Part shown: positions 1-6,995 of the stretch, piece after piece
How the letters are laid out: each line of letters begins with the position of its first letter
Numbering within the stretch: position 1 is the first letter of the stretch
Assembly (NCBI GenBank): GCA_038239195.1
Contig: JBBSEZ010000331.1
Span: forward strand, 1 to 11,302
Direction: 5' to 3'
Source of the DNA: JBBSEZ01 sp038239195
GTDB taxonomy: Bacteria > Planctomycetota > Planctomycetia > Gemmatales > Gemmataceae
Length of the DNA: 11,302 bases
Program-made: the position numbers and the translations under genes
The notes under the pieces: generated by a model
Database searches by the model: none
Told to the model about the DNA's origin: nothing
Seen by the model: the letters and a program-made list of their open reading frames with translations, nothing else

Positions 1-3000
1 ATCGTGACGGAGGTGGAGTCGCTGAAGAGCGTGCCGCCGTGGAGCCGGTAGCGGAACGAGTCGGTGCCCACGAAGCCCGCTGCGGGCTTGTAGCTGAAAC
101 CGCCGTCCGCGAACACCTGTACCTCGCCGTGCGACGGGTCGCTCGCCTTCTCGGCGACGACGGTGCCGCTGGCGAGAATGGTGTCGTTGGCGCGCAGGCC
201 GTTGGCGCCGGTGCGAATCAGGAATTGATCGTGGGCGACGTTGAAGGTGTCGGCGCGGGCTACGATCGTGGCGCCGTCGAAGAGCCCCGGCGATTGCGGG
301 GCGGGTGGGGGCGCGTTCGGGTCGGTAACGGTGATGGAGACGACGGCCAGGTTGCCATCCACGGTACCGTCGTTGGGCCGGTAGGAGAAAGCGTCGGCGC
401 CGACGTAGCCCGGGTTGGGCTGGTAGGTGAACGTGCCGTCGGGCAGCATCGAGACCACCCCGTTCTGGGGCCCGATGACCACGCGCGCCGTCAGGGGGTC
501 GCCGTCGAGGTCGCTGTCGTTGGCCAGCACGTTGCCCGAAACGGAGGTTTGCAAAGGCGGAGGCGAAGCGGGAGGGGGCACCGCCGGCATGCCCGGCATT
601 CCCGTCATGCCGGGCATGGTGGTCGGGCTTGGCGTGCCCCGGACGGTGTCCTGGTCGGGCCGCGCCACGGGGGCCACGTTCCCGACCACCAGGGTGACCA
701 GGACCGGGTCGCTCCAGACGATGCCGTTGCCGGCCTTGTAGGTGAAGGTGTCGGTCCCCGTCCAGCCGGGGAACGGGCGGTAGGTGAACGAGCCGTCGGT
801 GCTCAGGGCCACGGTGCCGTACTGCGGGCGCCGGTCGAGGATGGCGACGAGCGGCTCGATGCCCTGGGCGCGCAGCTCGTCGGCCCCCACCGCGGTGTCG
901 TTGGCCAGCACCCCCGGCTGCCCCTGCCCGCCCGCGACGATGCCGTTGCGGGCCGACCCGGAGTAGAAGTCCGGCCGGGCCAAAGGCGCTGCGTCGATGA
1001 CGTGGATCGTTACCGTCGCCACGTTGCTGAAGGCGAAGCCGTCGCGAACCTGGTAGGTGAAGGTGTCGATGCCCTGGAAGCCGAACTTGGGCGTGTAGTA
1101 GAAGGCTCCGTTCGAGCCCGTGGTCACCGACCCATTTTGCGGCTCGCTGACCACGGAGAGGACCAGGCTGTCGCCGTCCGCGTCGCCGTCGTTGGCGGCC
1201 GCGTCGATCGTCGTGCTGAAGTTGGCCACGGTCGGGCCGGGCCCCGATTCGACGCCGCTGAGGAAGCGGTGGAAGGCGAAGGTCGATTTCTTGAGGATGT
1301 TGTCGTCCGGGCGGGTGCCCTGGCCCGTCGCCGAGGGGGGCGGCGGCGCGTCCTTCAGCGCCTTGAGCAGGGCGCCAATGGTGAACGCCTTGGCCTGGTA
1401 GACGTCGTCGTTGGCGACCGGCGCCGTGTTGGTCATCAGCAACTGGGCCGTGGCGGTGTTGCCGTCCGCCCGCCCGTCGTTGGCCTTGTAGACGAAGCTG
1501 TCCGCGCCCAGGTAGCCGGCGAACGGCACGTAGACGAAGGTGCCGTCGGCCTTCCACTCCAGAAAGCCGTGGGCGGGCCCCGCCACCAGGCGGGCCGTGA
1601 GCATGTCGCCGTCCGCGTCGCCGTCGTTGCCCAGCACGCCGGCCGGGGCGCCGTTGAGGCCCGAGGCCGCCAGCACGCTCCCGGCGTGAACGAGGTAGGC
1701 GTCGGCAGCGGCCGCCGGCGGCGTGTTGGTCACCAGCAGCCGGACGGTGGCCTCGGCGCTGGTGGCGAGGCCATCGCTGACGCGGTAGGTGAAGGCGTCC
1801 TCGCCCACGTAGCCGGCGAAGGGAGTGTAGGTGAAGGTGCCGTCGCCGCCGAAGACGATCGTGCCGTGGGCCGGCCCGCTGCCGAACCGGGCCGCGAGCA
1901 TGTCGCCATCGACGTCGAAGTCGTTGGCCAGCACGCCGGCCGGGGAGCCGCTGAGCCCGTTGGCCGCCAGCGCGGCCCCCGCGTGGACGAGGTAGGCGTC
2001 GGCGAGCGCCACGGGGGCGGCGTTACTGACCAGGATGCGCACCGCGGTGAGCGGGCCGACGTTGCGACCATTGTCGGGGCGGTAGGTGAAGGCGTCTTCG
2101 CCCGCGAAGCCGCGCTCGGGCACGTACGCGAAGGTGCCGTCGCTGTTGAAGAGCAGCCGGCCGTGCCCGGGCAAGTCCACCAGACTGGCGCGGAGCGGCC
2201 CCGCGCTCGCGCCGCCGTCGTTGGCCAGCACGCCGGCCGGCTGGCCCTGTGCCCCCGAGGCCGTCAGCGTGGCCCTGGCATGCACGGCGTAGGCGTCCGG
2301 CGCACCGTCCGGCGCGCTGTCGGTCACGAGCAGGCGCACCGTGGCGACGTTGCCGGCGAGGGCGCCGTCGCCGGCCTGGTAGGTGAAGGAGTCCTCGCCG
2401 GCGAAGCCGACGAACGGCACGTAGGCGAACGTCCCGTCGCTGTTGAGGAGCAGAGTGCCGTGGGCCGGTCCGCTCACCAGCCGGGCCCGCAGGGGGTCGC
2501 CATCGGCGTCGAGGTCGTTCGCCAGCACGCCGACGCCCCCGCTGGGCGCCGGCGGGGGCGAACCGGGCAGGGCCGTCAGCACCGACACGTTCGCGGGGAC
2601 TTGTCCCGGTGGGCCCGAGGGGACGGTGACCGGGAGGGACGCCCGGGTGATGCTCAGGGTGGAGCCGGCGGAAACGGTGTAGGCGTCCGCGGCGGCGACC
2701 GGGGCCGTGTCGGTGACGTAGATGACGACCGTGAGCGGGTCGCTCAGGGCGAGGCCATCGGAGGCCCGGTAGATGAAGGAGTCGGTGCCGGTGAAGCCGG
2801 CCAGCGGGGCGTAAACGAACGTACCGTCGCCGTTGAGCACCAGCGTGCCGTGCGCGGCGGGGCCGACCAGGATCGCGGTCAGCGGGTTGCCGTCGGCGTC
2901 GAAGTCGTTGCTCAGCACGCTGCCGGGGGTGCCCGAGGCGTTCGTCGGCTTCCCGGAGGCGTCTCGCGAGACGACCAACCTGCCCCCAGCGTGGACGGCA

Positions 3001-5702
3001 AAGACGTCCGCGACCGCCACGGGCGGGTCGTTGGCCAGCGGGGAGGGCAAGCTGCCGGTCGGCGTCAGCACCGTCAGGGTGACGGTGGCCGGTGCGCTGA
3101 AGGCGCTGCCGTCGAACGCCTGGTAAGCGAGCGTGTCGGTGCCGGCGAAGCCGGGGGCGGGCACGTAGACGAAGGAGCCGCTGGCGTCGAGGAGGATCGT
3201 GCCGTGGGCGGGGCCCGCCAGCAGGTTCACGGTCAGCGCCTGCCCGGCCGCCCCCGCGTCGTTGGCCAGGATGCCAGCGGCCGCATCGACGGTCAACGCC
3301 CCGGACTGCCAGACGTACGAGTCGGGCGCCGCGCTCGGCGGCGTCGCGCCGACCAGGAAAGTGACCGTGGCGGGGCCGCTGAAAACGGTGCCGTCGAAGT
3401 CGCGGTAGGAGAAGGAGTCGGTGCCGGTGAAGCCTGCGTCGGCCACGTAAGTGAAGGTGCCGTCGGCGTTGAAGGTGAGCCGGCCGTGGGCAACCCCCGC
3501 GACGAGGCTGGTGCTGAGGGCGTCGCCGTTGGTGTCGCTATCGTTGGCCAGCACGCCGTTGCCCACCCACGCCGAGCCCGTCCACGACCGCGTCGTCTGG
3601 AAGGCAACACCGGACGTCGCGGCATAGAGGTCATCGGCGGCGACTGGGGCGGCGTTGGTGACGGTGATCGTCACCGTCGCGGCGGCGCTGTCGGCTGCCC
3701 CGTCGAAGTCGCGGTAGGAGAAGGAGTCGGTGCCGGTGAAGCCGGCGTCGGCCGCGTACGTGAAGGTGCCGTCGGCGTTGAAGGTGAGCCGGCCGTGGGC
3801 AACCCCCGCGACGAGCCTGGTGCGGAGGTCGTCGCCGTTGGCGTCGCTATCGTTGGCCAGCACGCCGTTGCCCACCCACGCTGAGCCCGTCCACCCCCGC
3901 GTCGTCTGCAAGGTCGCGCCTGCGTGGACCGTGTAGGCGTCGGCAGCGGCCACCGGGGCGTCATTGGTGACGAGGATGGTCGCGGTGGTGGGGGCGCTGA
4001 ACGCAAACCCATCGAAGGCCGCGTAGGCGAACGAGTCGGTGCCGGTGAAGCCTACGTCGGGCACGTACTTGAAGGTGCCGTCCGTGCTGGGGACCAGGCT
4101 GCCGTGGGCGGGGCTGGACAGCAAATGGGCCGTGAGCGCCTGACCGTCGGCATCGGTGTCGTTGGCCAGCAGGCCGTTGCCCACCCACGCCGAGCCAGTC
4201 CACCCCCGCGTCGTCTGCAACGTCGCGCCCGCATGAACCGCGTAGACGTCGGCGACGGCCGTGGGGGCGGTGTCGGTCACAAGGATTGTCACCGTGGCAG
4301 GCGCGCCGAAGCTCCCGCCCCCGGCGGGACGGTAGGTAAACGTGTCGCTGCCGACGAGTCCGGCGTCGGGGACGTAGGTGAAGGAGCCGTCGGCGTTGAA
4401 CGTGAGGGCGCCGTGGGCAGGCCCGGAGGCCAGGCTCGCGCGCATTCCCCCGAGACTGCCGGCCAGAACGCCCGCGGAGGCCGGAACTTGCAGAGAGCTC
4501 CCGGCCAAAACGGTGTAGCCCCGCCCCAGGGCAAGGGGCGCATCCGCCTGGACGAGCAGCGTGACCGCGGCAACGTTACTGCTCAGATCGCCATCGCGAT
4601 CGAGGTAGCGGAAGCTGTCGGTGCCGCTAAAGCCGGGGTCGGGGGCATAGGCGAAACTGCCGTCGAGGTTCAACGCCAGGACGCCGTGGGCGGGGCTCGC
4701 GACGAGGCTGATGCTGAGCGCGTCGCCGTAGCTGTCGGTATCGTTGCTTGCGACGCCGTTGGCCTGGCTCGTGGTGAGCGTCGCCCCCGCCTGGAGCGTG
4801 TAACTGTCGTCGGCAGCCACGGGCGCGATGAAATCGGCGCTGATCGTCACGGTGGCGCTGCTGTCGGTGCCGCTGACGTAGGCCGGATCGCTCGCCAGGG
4901 TCACCACCACGGTGCGCGCCCCCTCGGGCAGGCTGTCGGGCAGCGCCGCGACAGTGACGTCGGCCGTGTCCGCGCCGGCGAGGAAGGTCACGGTGCTGCC
5001 CAGGGCGGTGTAATCGCCGCCGGCGGAGGCCGTGCCGGCGATGGCGTACTGCACGGTGAGCGGGCTCGCGGTCGGGCCGGTCCGGGTGAACGTGAAGGTG
5101 CCGGTGTCGGGCGCCTGGAGCTCGAGGCCCCGCGACGCCTCATCGTCGGTGGCGACGACGCTCACCGCCGGCAGCGGGATCATCGGCGAGCCCGGCGGCA
5201 TGGGCTGCGGCGAGCCCGGCGGCATGGGCTGCGGCGAGCCCGGCGGCATACTGTCCGCGATGGTAACGGTCGCGCTGTCGGGGGCGCCGACCTGGTAGGC
5301 CGGATCGACCGAGAGCGCGAGGACCACCGTCTCGGGCCCCTCGACGAGTTGGTCGGGGATGGGCTGAACGAGAACGGGGGCCGTGGTCTGGTTGGCGGCG
5401 AAGGTGGCGCTGCCGGACAGGGGGGCGTAATCCGTTCCGTTGGTGGCGGTGCCGGCCACGGCATACTGCACGGTCAGCGGGGCCAGCAAGGAGGTGGGGT
5501 CACCGCTCCGAGTGAGCATGAAGATGCCGGAGACCGGGCCGCCCTCGGCGGCGTTGGGGCTGGGCGCGGAGAGCGTAACGACCTGGGCCCCGCTGAGCAG
5601 ATCGCGCCTTTCGAGGGCCTCACACCCCAGCGAGGTGTTCTTTCGCCGCCGCGGGGCTCGCAGGCGACGACGCAGAGAGCGCCAGAAGTTGGGCAGGGAC
5701 AT
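1..5702 (-). CDS. Giant exported LEPR-XLL / Calx-beta / cadherin-like (Big_9) tandem-repeat protein, C-terminus beyond window
   Basis: The frame is open from ATG at 5702-5700 to the window edge, giving 1900 residues without a stop. Residues 1-21 are basic (RSLRRRLRAPRRRK) and are followed by LERRDLLSG at about 30-38. This matches the LEPR-XLL N-terminal motif of large exported planctomycete proteins. Two Calx-beta domains follow, at about 40-149 and 178-295 (VQYAVAGTA...DY and VEGPETV-type signatures). They are joined by a MPPGSPQP-repeat linker. From about 300 onward there are 15 Ig/cadherin-like modules of the Big_9 type. Each has a GVLANDxDADGD calcium-binding-like loop, a PAHG turn, DGTFxYxPxxGFxGTDSFxY and a closing TVTxxVT strand. 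The module turns lie near 4684, 4411, 4102, 3793, 3484, 3202, 2848, 2458, 2161, 1864, 1567, 1133, 817, 460 and 127. The likely role is a secreted or surface adhesin or matrix protein whose loops may bind calcium; this is inferred from the domains. Any C-terminal anchor is outside the window. Confidence 0.9.
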   Translation of the reverse strand, partial: MSLPNFWRSLRRRLRAPRRRKNTSLGCEALERRDLLSGAQVVTLSAPSPNAAEGGPVSGIFMLTRSGDPTSLLAPLTVQYAVAGTATNGTDYAPLSGSATFAANQTTAPVLVQPIPDQLVEGPETVVLALSVDPAYQVGAPDSATVTIADSMPPGSPQPMPPGSPQPMPPGSPMIPLPAVSVVATDDEASRGLELQAPDTGTFTFTRTGPTASPLTVQYAIAGTASAGGDYTALGSTVTFLAGADTADVTVAALPDSLPEGARTVVVTLASDPAYVSGTDSSATVTISADFIAPVAADDSYTLQAGATLTTSQANGVASNDTDSYGDALSISLVASPAHGVLALNLDGSFAYAPDPGFSGTDSFRYLDRDGDLSSNVAAVTLLVQADAPLALGRGYTVLAGSSLQVPASAGVLAGSLGGMRASLASGPAHGALTFNADGSFTYVPDAGLVGSDTFTYRPAGGGSFGAPATVTILVTDTAPTAVADVYAVHAGATLQTTRGWTGSAWVGNGLLANDTDADGQALTAHLLSSPAHGSLVPSTDGTFKYVPDVGFTGTDSFAYAAFDGFAFSAPTTATILVTNDAPVAAADAYTVHAGATLQTTRGWTGSAWVGNGVLANDSDANGDDLRTRLVAGVAHGRLTFNADGTFTYAADAGFTGTDSFSYRDFDGAADSAAATVTITVTNAAPVAADDLYAATSGVAFQTTRSWTGSAWVGNGVLANDSDTNGDALSTSLVAGVAHGRLTFNADGTFTYVADAGFTGTDSFSYRDFDGTVFSGPATVTFLVGATPPSAAPDSYVWQSGALTVDAAAGILANDAGAAGQALTVNLLAGPAHGTILLDASGSFVYVPAPGFAGTDTLAYQAFDGSAFSAPATVTLTVLTPTGSLPSPLANDPPVAVADVFAVHAGGRLVVSRDASGKPTNASGTPGSVLSNDFDADGNPLTAILVGPAAHGTLVLNGDGTFVYAPLAGFTGTDSFIYRASDGLALSDPLTVVIYVTDTAPVAAADAYTVSAGSTLSITRASLPVTVPSGPPGQVPANVSVLTALPGSPPPAPSGGVGVLANDLDADGDPLRARLVSGPAHGTLLLNSDGTFAYVPFVGFAGEDSFTYQAGDGALAGNVATVRLLVTDSAPDGAPDAYAVHARATLTASGAQGQPAGVLANDGGASAGPLRASLVDLPGHGRLLFNSDGTFAYVPERGFAGEDAFTYRPDNGRNVGPLTAVRILVSNAAPVALADAYLVHAGAALAANGLSGSPAGVLANDFDVDGDMLAARFGSGPAHGTIVFGGDGTFTYTPFAGYVGEDAFTYRVSDGLATSAEATVRLLVTNTPPAAAADAYLVHAGSVLAASGLNGAPAGVLGNDGDADGDMLTARLVAGPAHGFLEWKADGTFVYVPFAGYLGADSFVYKANDGRADGNTATAQLLMTNTAPVANDDVYQAKAFTIGALLKALKDAPPPPSATGQGTRPDDNILKKSTFAFHRFLSGVESGPGPTVANFSTTIDAAANDGDADGDSLVLSVVSEPQNGSVTTGSNGAFYYTPKFGFQGIDTFTYQVRDGFAFSNVATVTIHVIDAAPLARPDFYSGSARNGIVAGGQGQPGVLANDTAVGADELRAQGIEPLVAILDRRPQYGTVALSTDGSFTYRPFPGWTGTDTFTYKAGNGIVWSDPVLVTLVVGNVAPVARPDQDTVRGTPSPTTMPGMTGMPGMPAVPPPASPPPLQTSVSGNVLANDSDLDGDPLTARVVIGPQNGVVSMLPDGTFTYQPNPGYVGADAFSYRPNDGTVDGNLAVVSITVTDPNAPPPAPQSPGLFDGATIVARADTFNVAHDQFLIRTGANGLRANDTILASGTVVAEKASDPSHGEVQVFADGGFSYKPAAGFVGTDSFRYRLHGGTLFSDSTSVT
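588..618. repeat. 12-bp perfect inverted repeat inside the giant gene
   Basis: The arms 588-599 (CATGCCCGGCAT) and 607-618 (ATGCCGGGCATG) are exact reverse complements separated by 7 nt. They lie in the part of the gene coding for a Met-Pro-Gly-rich linker (MPGMTGMPGMP) inside the fourteenth Ig-like module. The palindrome may simply follow from repeated Met-Pro-Gly coding, but it could form a stable mRNA hairpin. Confidence 0.6.
3391..4217 (-). repeat. Exact 309-bp-period module repeats; two copies near-identical
   Basis: The segment 3391-3604 matches 3700-3913 at an offset of exactly 309 bp (103 codons), with only scattered substitutions. The 3' part of the same unit recurs around 4170-4217, again shifted by 309 bp. 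The three units share an extra linker, TTRGWTGSAWVGNG (TTRSWTGSAWVGNG in the copy nearest 3391), at residues about 497, 600 and 703. No other module in the window has this linker. The pattern indicates recent in-frame duplication or gene conversion of whole modules. Confidence 0.85.
5184..5249 (-). repeat. 24-bp tandem repeat, 2.75 copies, encoding MPPGSPQP
   Basis: Copies begin at 5184, 5208 and 5232 with an exact 24-bp period. The third copy is cut short at 18 bp. On the minus strand they encode MPPGSPQP twice, then MPPGSP, at residues about 152-173. This is a Pro/Gly-rich hinge between the two Calx-beta domains. The lack of differences between copies indicates recent slippage, so copy number may vary between strains. 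Confidence 0.85.
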
Positions 5703-5705
5703 GGG

Positions 5706-5715
5706 AACCTCTTTG
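5706..5715 (-). promoter_or_regulatory. Ribosome binding site of the giant repeat gene
   Basis: On the minus strand the purine-rich AAAGAGGTT lies 3 to 12 bases before ATG 5702. The GAGGT core is 4 nt from the start. This supports ATG 5702 as the true start, because the basic leader and LERRDLLS motif follow immediately. Confidence 0.55.
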
Positions 5716-5882
5716 TTCCGACTGCTCGGTCGTGGGCCTTCCCATCGCGCGGGCCGAGTCTCACGGCGTAGTTCGACGCAGGACGGGTGGGCCCACGCTT
5801 GAGTAGCGAGGACGGTCTGCATCGAATCGTGAGAACGCGGATTGTTCGTGAACGGGCACGTTGGGTTGGAGGAGTTGTGATG

Positions 5883-5911
5883 ATTGTAGGGGTGACTGGA
5901 TGGGTTGGCAA
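5883..5911 (-). promoter_or_regulatory. Predicted sigma-70-type promoter for the giant repeat gene
   Basis: On the minus strand TTGCCA (5911-5906) is separated by exactly 17 nt from TACAAT (5888-5883). Each hexamer matches five of six consensus positions. Transcription would begin near 5876 and leave a leader of roughly 175 nt before ATG 5702. This is the best promoter-like sequence noticed in the window. Planctomycete promoters are not well characterised, so it remains a prediction. Confidence 0.55.
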
Positions 5912-6114
5912 GGGGCAATGAATTCTTTTTGCGAGCACAGCAGGGGGCTTCGTCCCATTGTCCCTCCAACGGCGAAGCGTTATCTCGCCTTTCTTCAACC
6001 ACTGCTTGATTTCCCTGCTCGCTCGTGAGAAGATTCCTGGCGCCTCATTTGGCTTGAAAAGCGCGACCTGAGACAGGGGTACTCGCAACAGAACCGTGCC
6101 GGGAGGGCAATCCC

Positions 6115-6366
6115 ATGTTCGGAAAGTGGACGCGGCGGCAGTGGTTGGCGGGCCTGTTTGGGGCGGTGGCGACGTCGATCGCGCCGAGGGCGCGCGGCAG
6201 GGCGCGCTCGGCCTCGGTGGGACCATCGCCCCGCGTGGAGGAGCCGTCGGCAAGCGACACCTCCTTCACCTATCTTGCGGATGGCTCGATGTGCCAAAGG
6301 CCCCACGTCCATGAGCGAAGCGACACTTTCAGTTTTTGCGCGACTCGAGGGCAGGCGCGGCCTTGA
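6115..6366 (+). CDS. Small hypothetical protein with Tat-like signal sequence, possibly decayed
   Basis: This is an 83-residue frame. The start is supported by GGGAGG at 6101-6106, eight bases before ATG 6115. The N-terminus has TRRQWL at residues 6-11 followed by a hydrophobic stretch (AGLFGAVATSIA, about 12-23). This resembles a twin-arginine signal or membrane anchor, with Trp in place of the usual Phe. After residue 24 come an Arg/Ser/Pro-rich linker and a short SFTYLADGS segment. From about 6270 the third-position G/C bias drops and the sequence has no family features, which suggests a frameshift or truncation of a once longer exported protein. I do not recognise a function. Basis for calling it a gene: RBS, signal-like N-terminus and good codon use in the first two thirds. 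Confidence 0.5.
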   Translation: MFGKWTRRQWLAGLFGAVATSIAPRARGRARSASVGPSPRVEEPSASDTSFTYLADGSMCQRPHVHERSDTFSFCATRGQARP

Positions 6367-6551
6367 GAGACAGGAGGAGCAAGGCTGCCGCTGACCCGGC
6401 CAGGCCGTGCCCTCTGCGAAGCAGCCGACGACGAGCAAAGGGCCGGCCACGGTGGCGAAGTGGCCAACTCCTGACCGATAGGATGCAGAGGCGGGCATGG
6501 TTCTGGATCGGTGTGAAGCAGGTACGAACCTCCAACGCATTCCCGATGGGA

Positions 6552-6586
6552 CTGTCCCATTACTCCGGGTCGGAATGTCGGGACAG
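6552..6586. repeat. Stem-loop in the intergenic region
   Basis: CTGTCCC (6552-6558) pairs with GGGACAG (6580-6586). An inner stem, TCCG-GGT-CGGA, sits within the loop. There is no T-run on either side, so it is not a classical intrinsic terminator. It may be part of a larger folded RNA or a dispersed palindromic element. Confidence 0.4.
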
Positions 6587-6671
6587 CCCCCTCAGGACTG
6601 TGTGTCAGGTTGCATAAGGGGGTGGGCCAGGCGCGCCCTGTCGGGCCACCTTTCCGGCCCCTCGCGGAGCT

Positions 6672-6709
6672 AGGGGGAGTTCCAGCCCATGCCGGACCAT
6701 GGTCCCCCT
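6672..6709. repeat. Stem-loop containing a 12-bp palindrome
   Basis: AGGGGGA (6672-6678) and TCCCCCT (6703-6709) are perfect reverse complements around a 24-nt loop. The 3' part overlaps the perfect palindrome GGACCATGGTCC at 6694-6705, so two alternative folds compete. Function unknown. Confidence 0.4.
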
Positions 6710-6760
6710 GCCCCAGAGGCCACGTGAGCAGGTGACTTTTTTGGCGGCGCAGGCCTTGTC

Positions 6761-6789
6761 TTGGCAATGACTTGCGTTGCGGGAGTAAT
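6761..6789 (+). promoter_or_regulatory. Candidate distal promoter upstream of the phosphatase gene
   Basis: TTGGCA (6761-6766, five of six matches) is followed after 17 nt by AGTAAT (6784-6789, four of six). The predicted leader to ATG 6996 would be about 200 nt. It is an alternative to the nearer candidate at 6913-6941. Confidence 0.3.
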
Positions 6790-6912
6790 CCGTCACCGTC
6801 CCGCCGTGGTGAGCGGGTGACTCGGCGCCCCGGCGGGTGGGGATGGGCCCGCAGCGCCTGTCGTTGCGGTCGCCTCCGGTGGTGCGGTTCCCCCCCCGAG
6901 CCCGACTTCCTC

Positions 6913-6941
6913 TTGTGCTTTTTCGCGCGCCAGGCCATAAT
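6913..6941 (+). promoter_or_regulatory. Candidate proximal promoter of the phosphatase gene
   Basis: A good -10 (CATAAT, 6936-6941, five of six) lies 17 nt after a weak -35 (TTGTGC, 6913-6918, three of six). Transcription would start near 6948, about 48 nt before ATG 6996. Confidence 0.4.
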
Positions 6942-6995
6942 CCCCGCCCGCTTTCCAAAGTCCGGGAACAGGCCGCGCAAGGAGGTGGGGCCGGC

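Larger units (their letters stand above)
5703..6114. other. Divergent intergenic region between the giant gene and the small Tat-like ORF
   Basis: This 412-bp stretch is visibly less GC-rich than its surroundings and has no convincing coding frame. It contains the minus-strand promoter and RBS of the giant gene, described separately. It also holds a short inverted repeat GTTC-GT-GAAC at 5844-5853, within the predicted leader. On the plus-strand side, TTGAAA at 6054-6059 lacks a good -10 partner; the best is GGTACT at 6078-6083. The small gene's promoter is therefore not identified. Confidence 0.5.
6367..6995. other. 629-bp intergenic region with hairpins and promoter-like sequences, no convincing gene
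   Basis: No frame here has both a plausible start and a recognisable protein. Open frames on both strands are low-complexity Arg/Gly/Pro-rich translations typical of GC-rich shadow reading. Visible structure includes hairpins at 6552-6586 and 6672-6709, a perfect 12-bp palindrome GGACCATGGTCC at 6694-6705, and two promoter-like pairs reading toward the phosphatase gene. It could be a decayed gene or an uncharacterised structured RNA; neither can be shown from the sequence alone. Confidence 0.45.

Noticed and set aside
39..5771. Plus-strand open frames of 1281 and 615 codons covering the left half
   Set aside because: They are exactly codon-phased antisense to the giant gene. They stay open because that gene almost never uses TTA, CTA or TCA. 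Their translations are Arg/Gly/Val/His-rich with no domains, while the minus strand gives clear Calx-beta and Big_9 repeats.
6762..6775. Sigma-54-like promoter TGGCA...TTGC upstream of the phosphatase
   Set aside because: The GG and GC elements are 9 nt apart instead of the required 10, so it is unlikely to be used despite the sigma-54 activator encoded nearby.
5891..6821. GGTGAC hexamers at 5891, 6731 and 6816 as relatives of the inverted-repeat units
   Set aside because: Isolated hexamers at this density are expected by chance in a GC-rich 11-kb sequence and they are not arranged in tandem.
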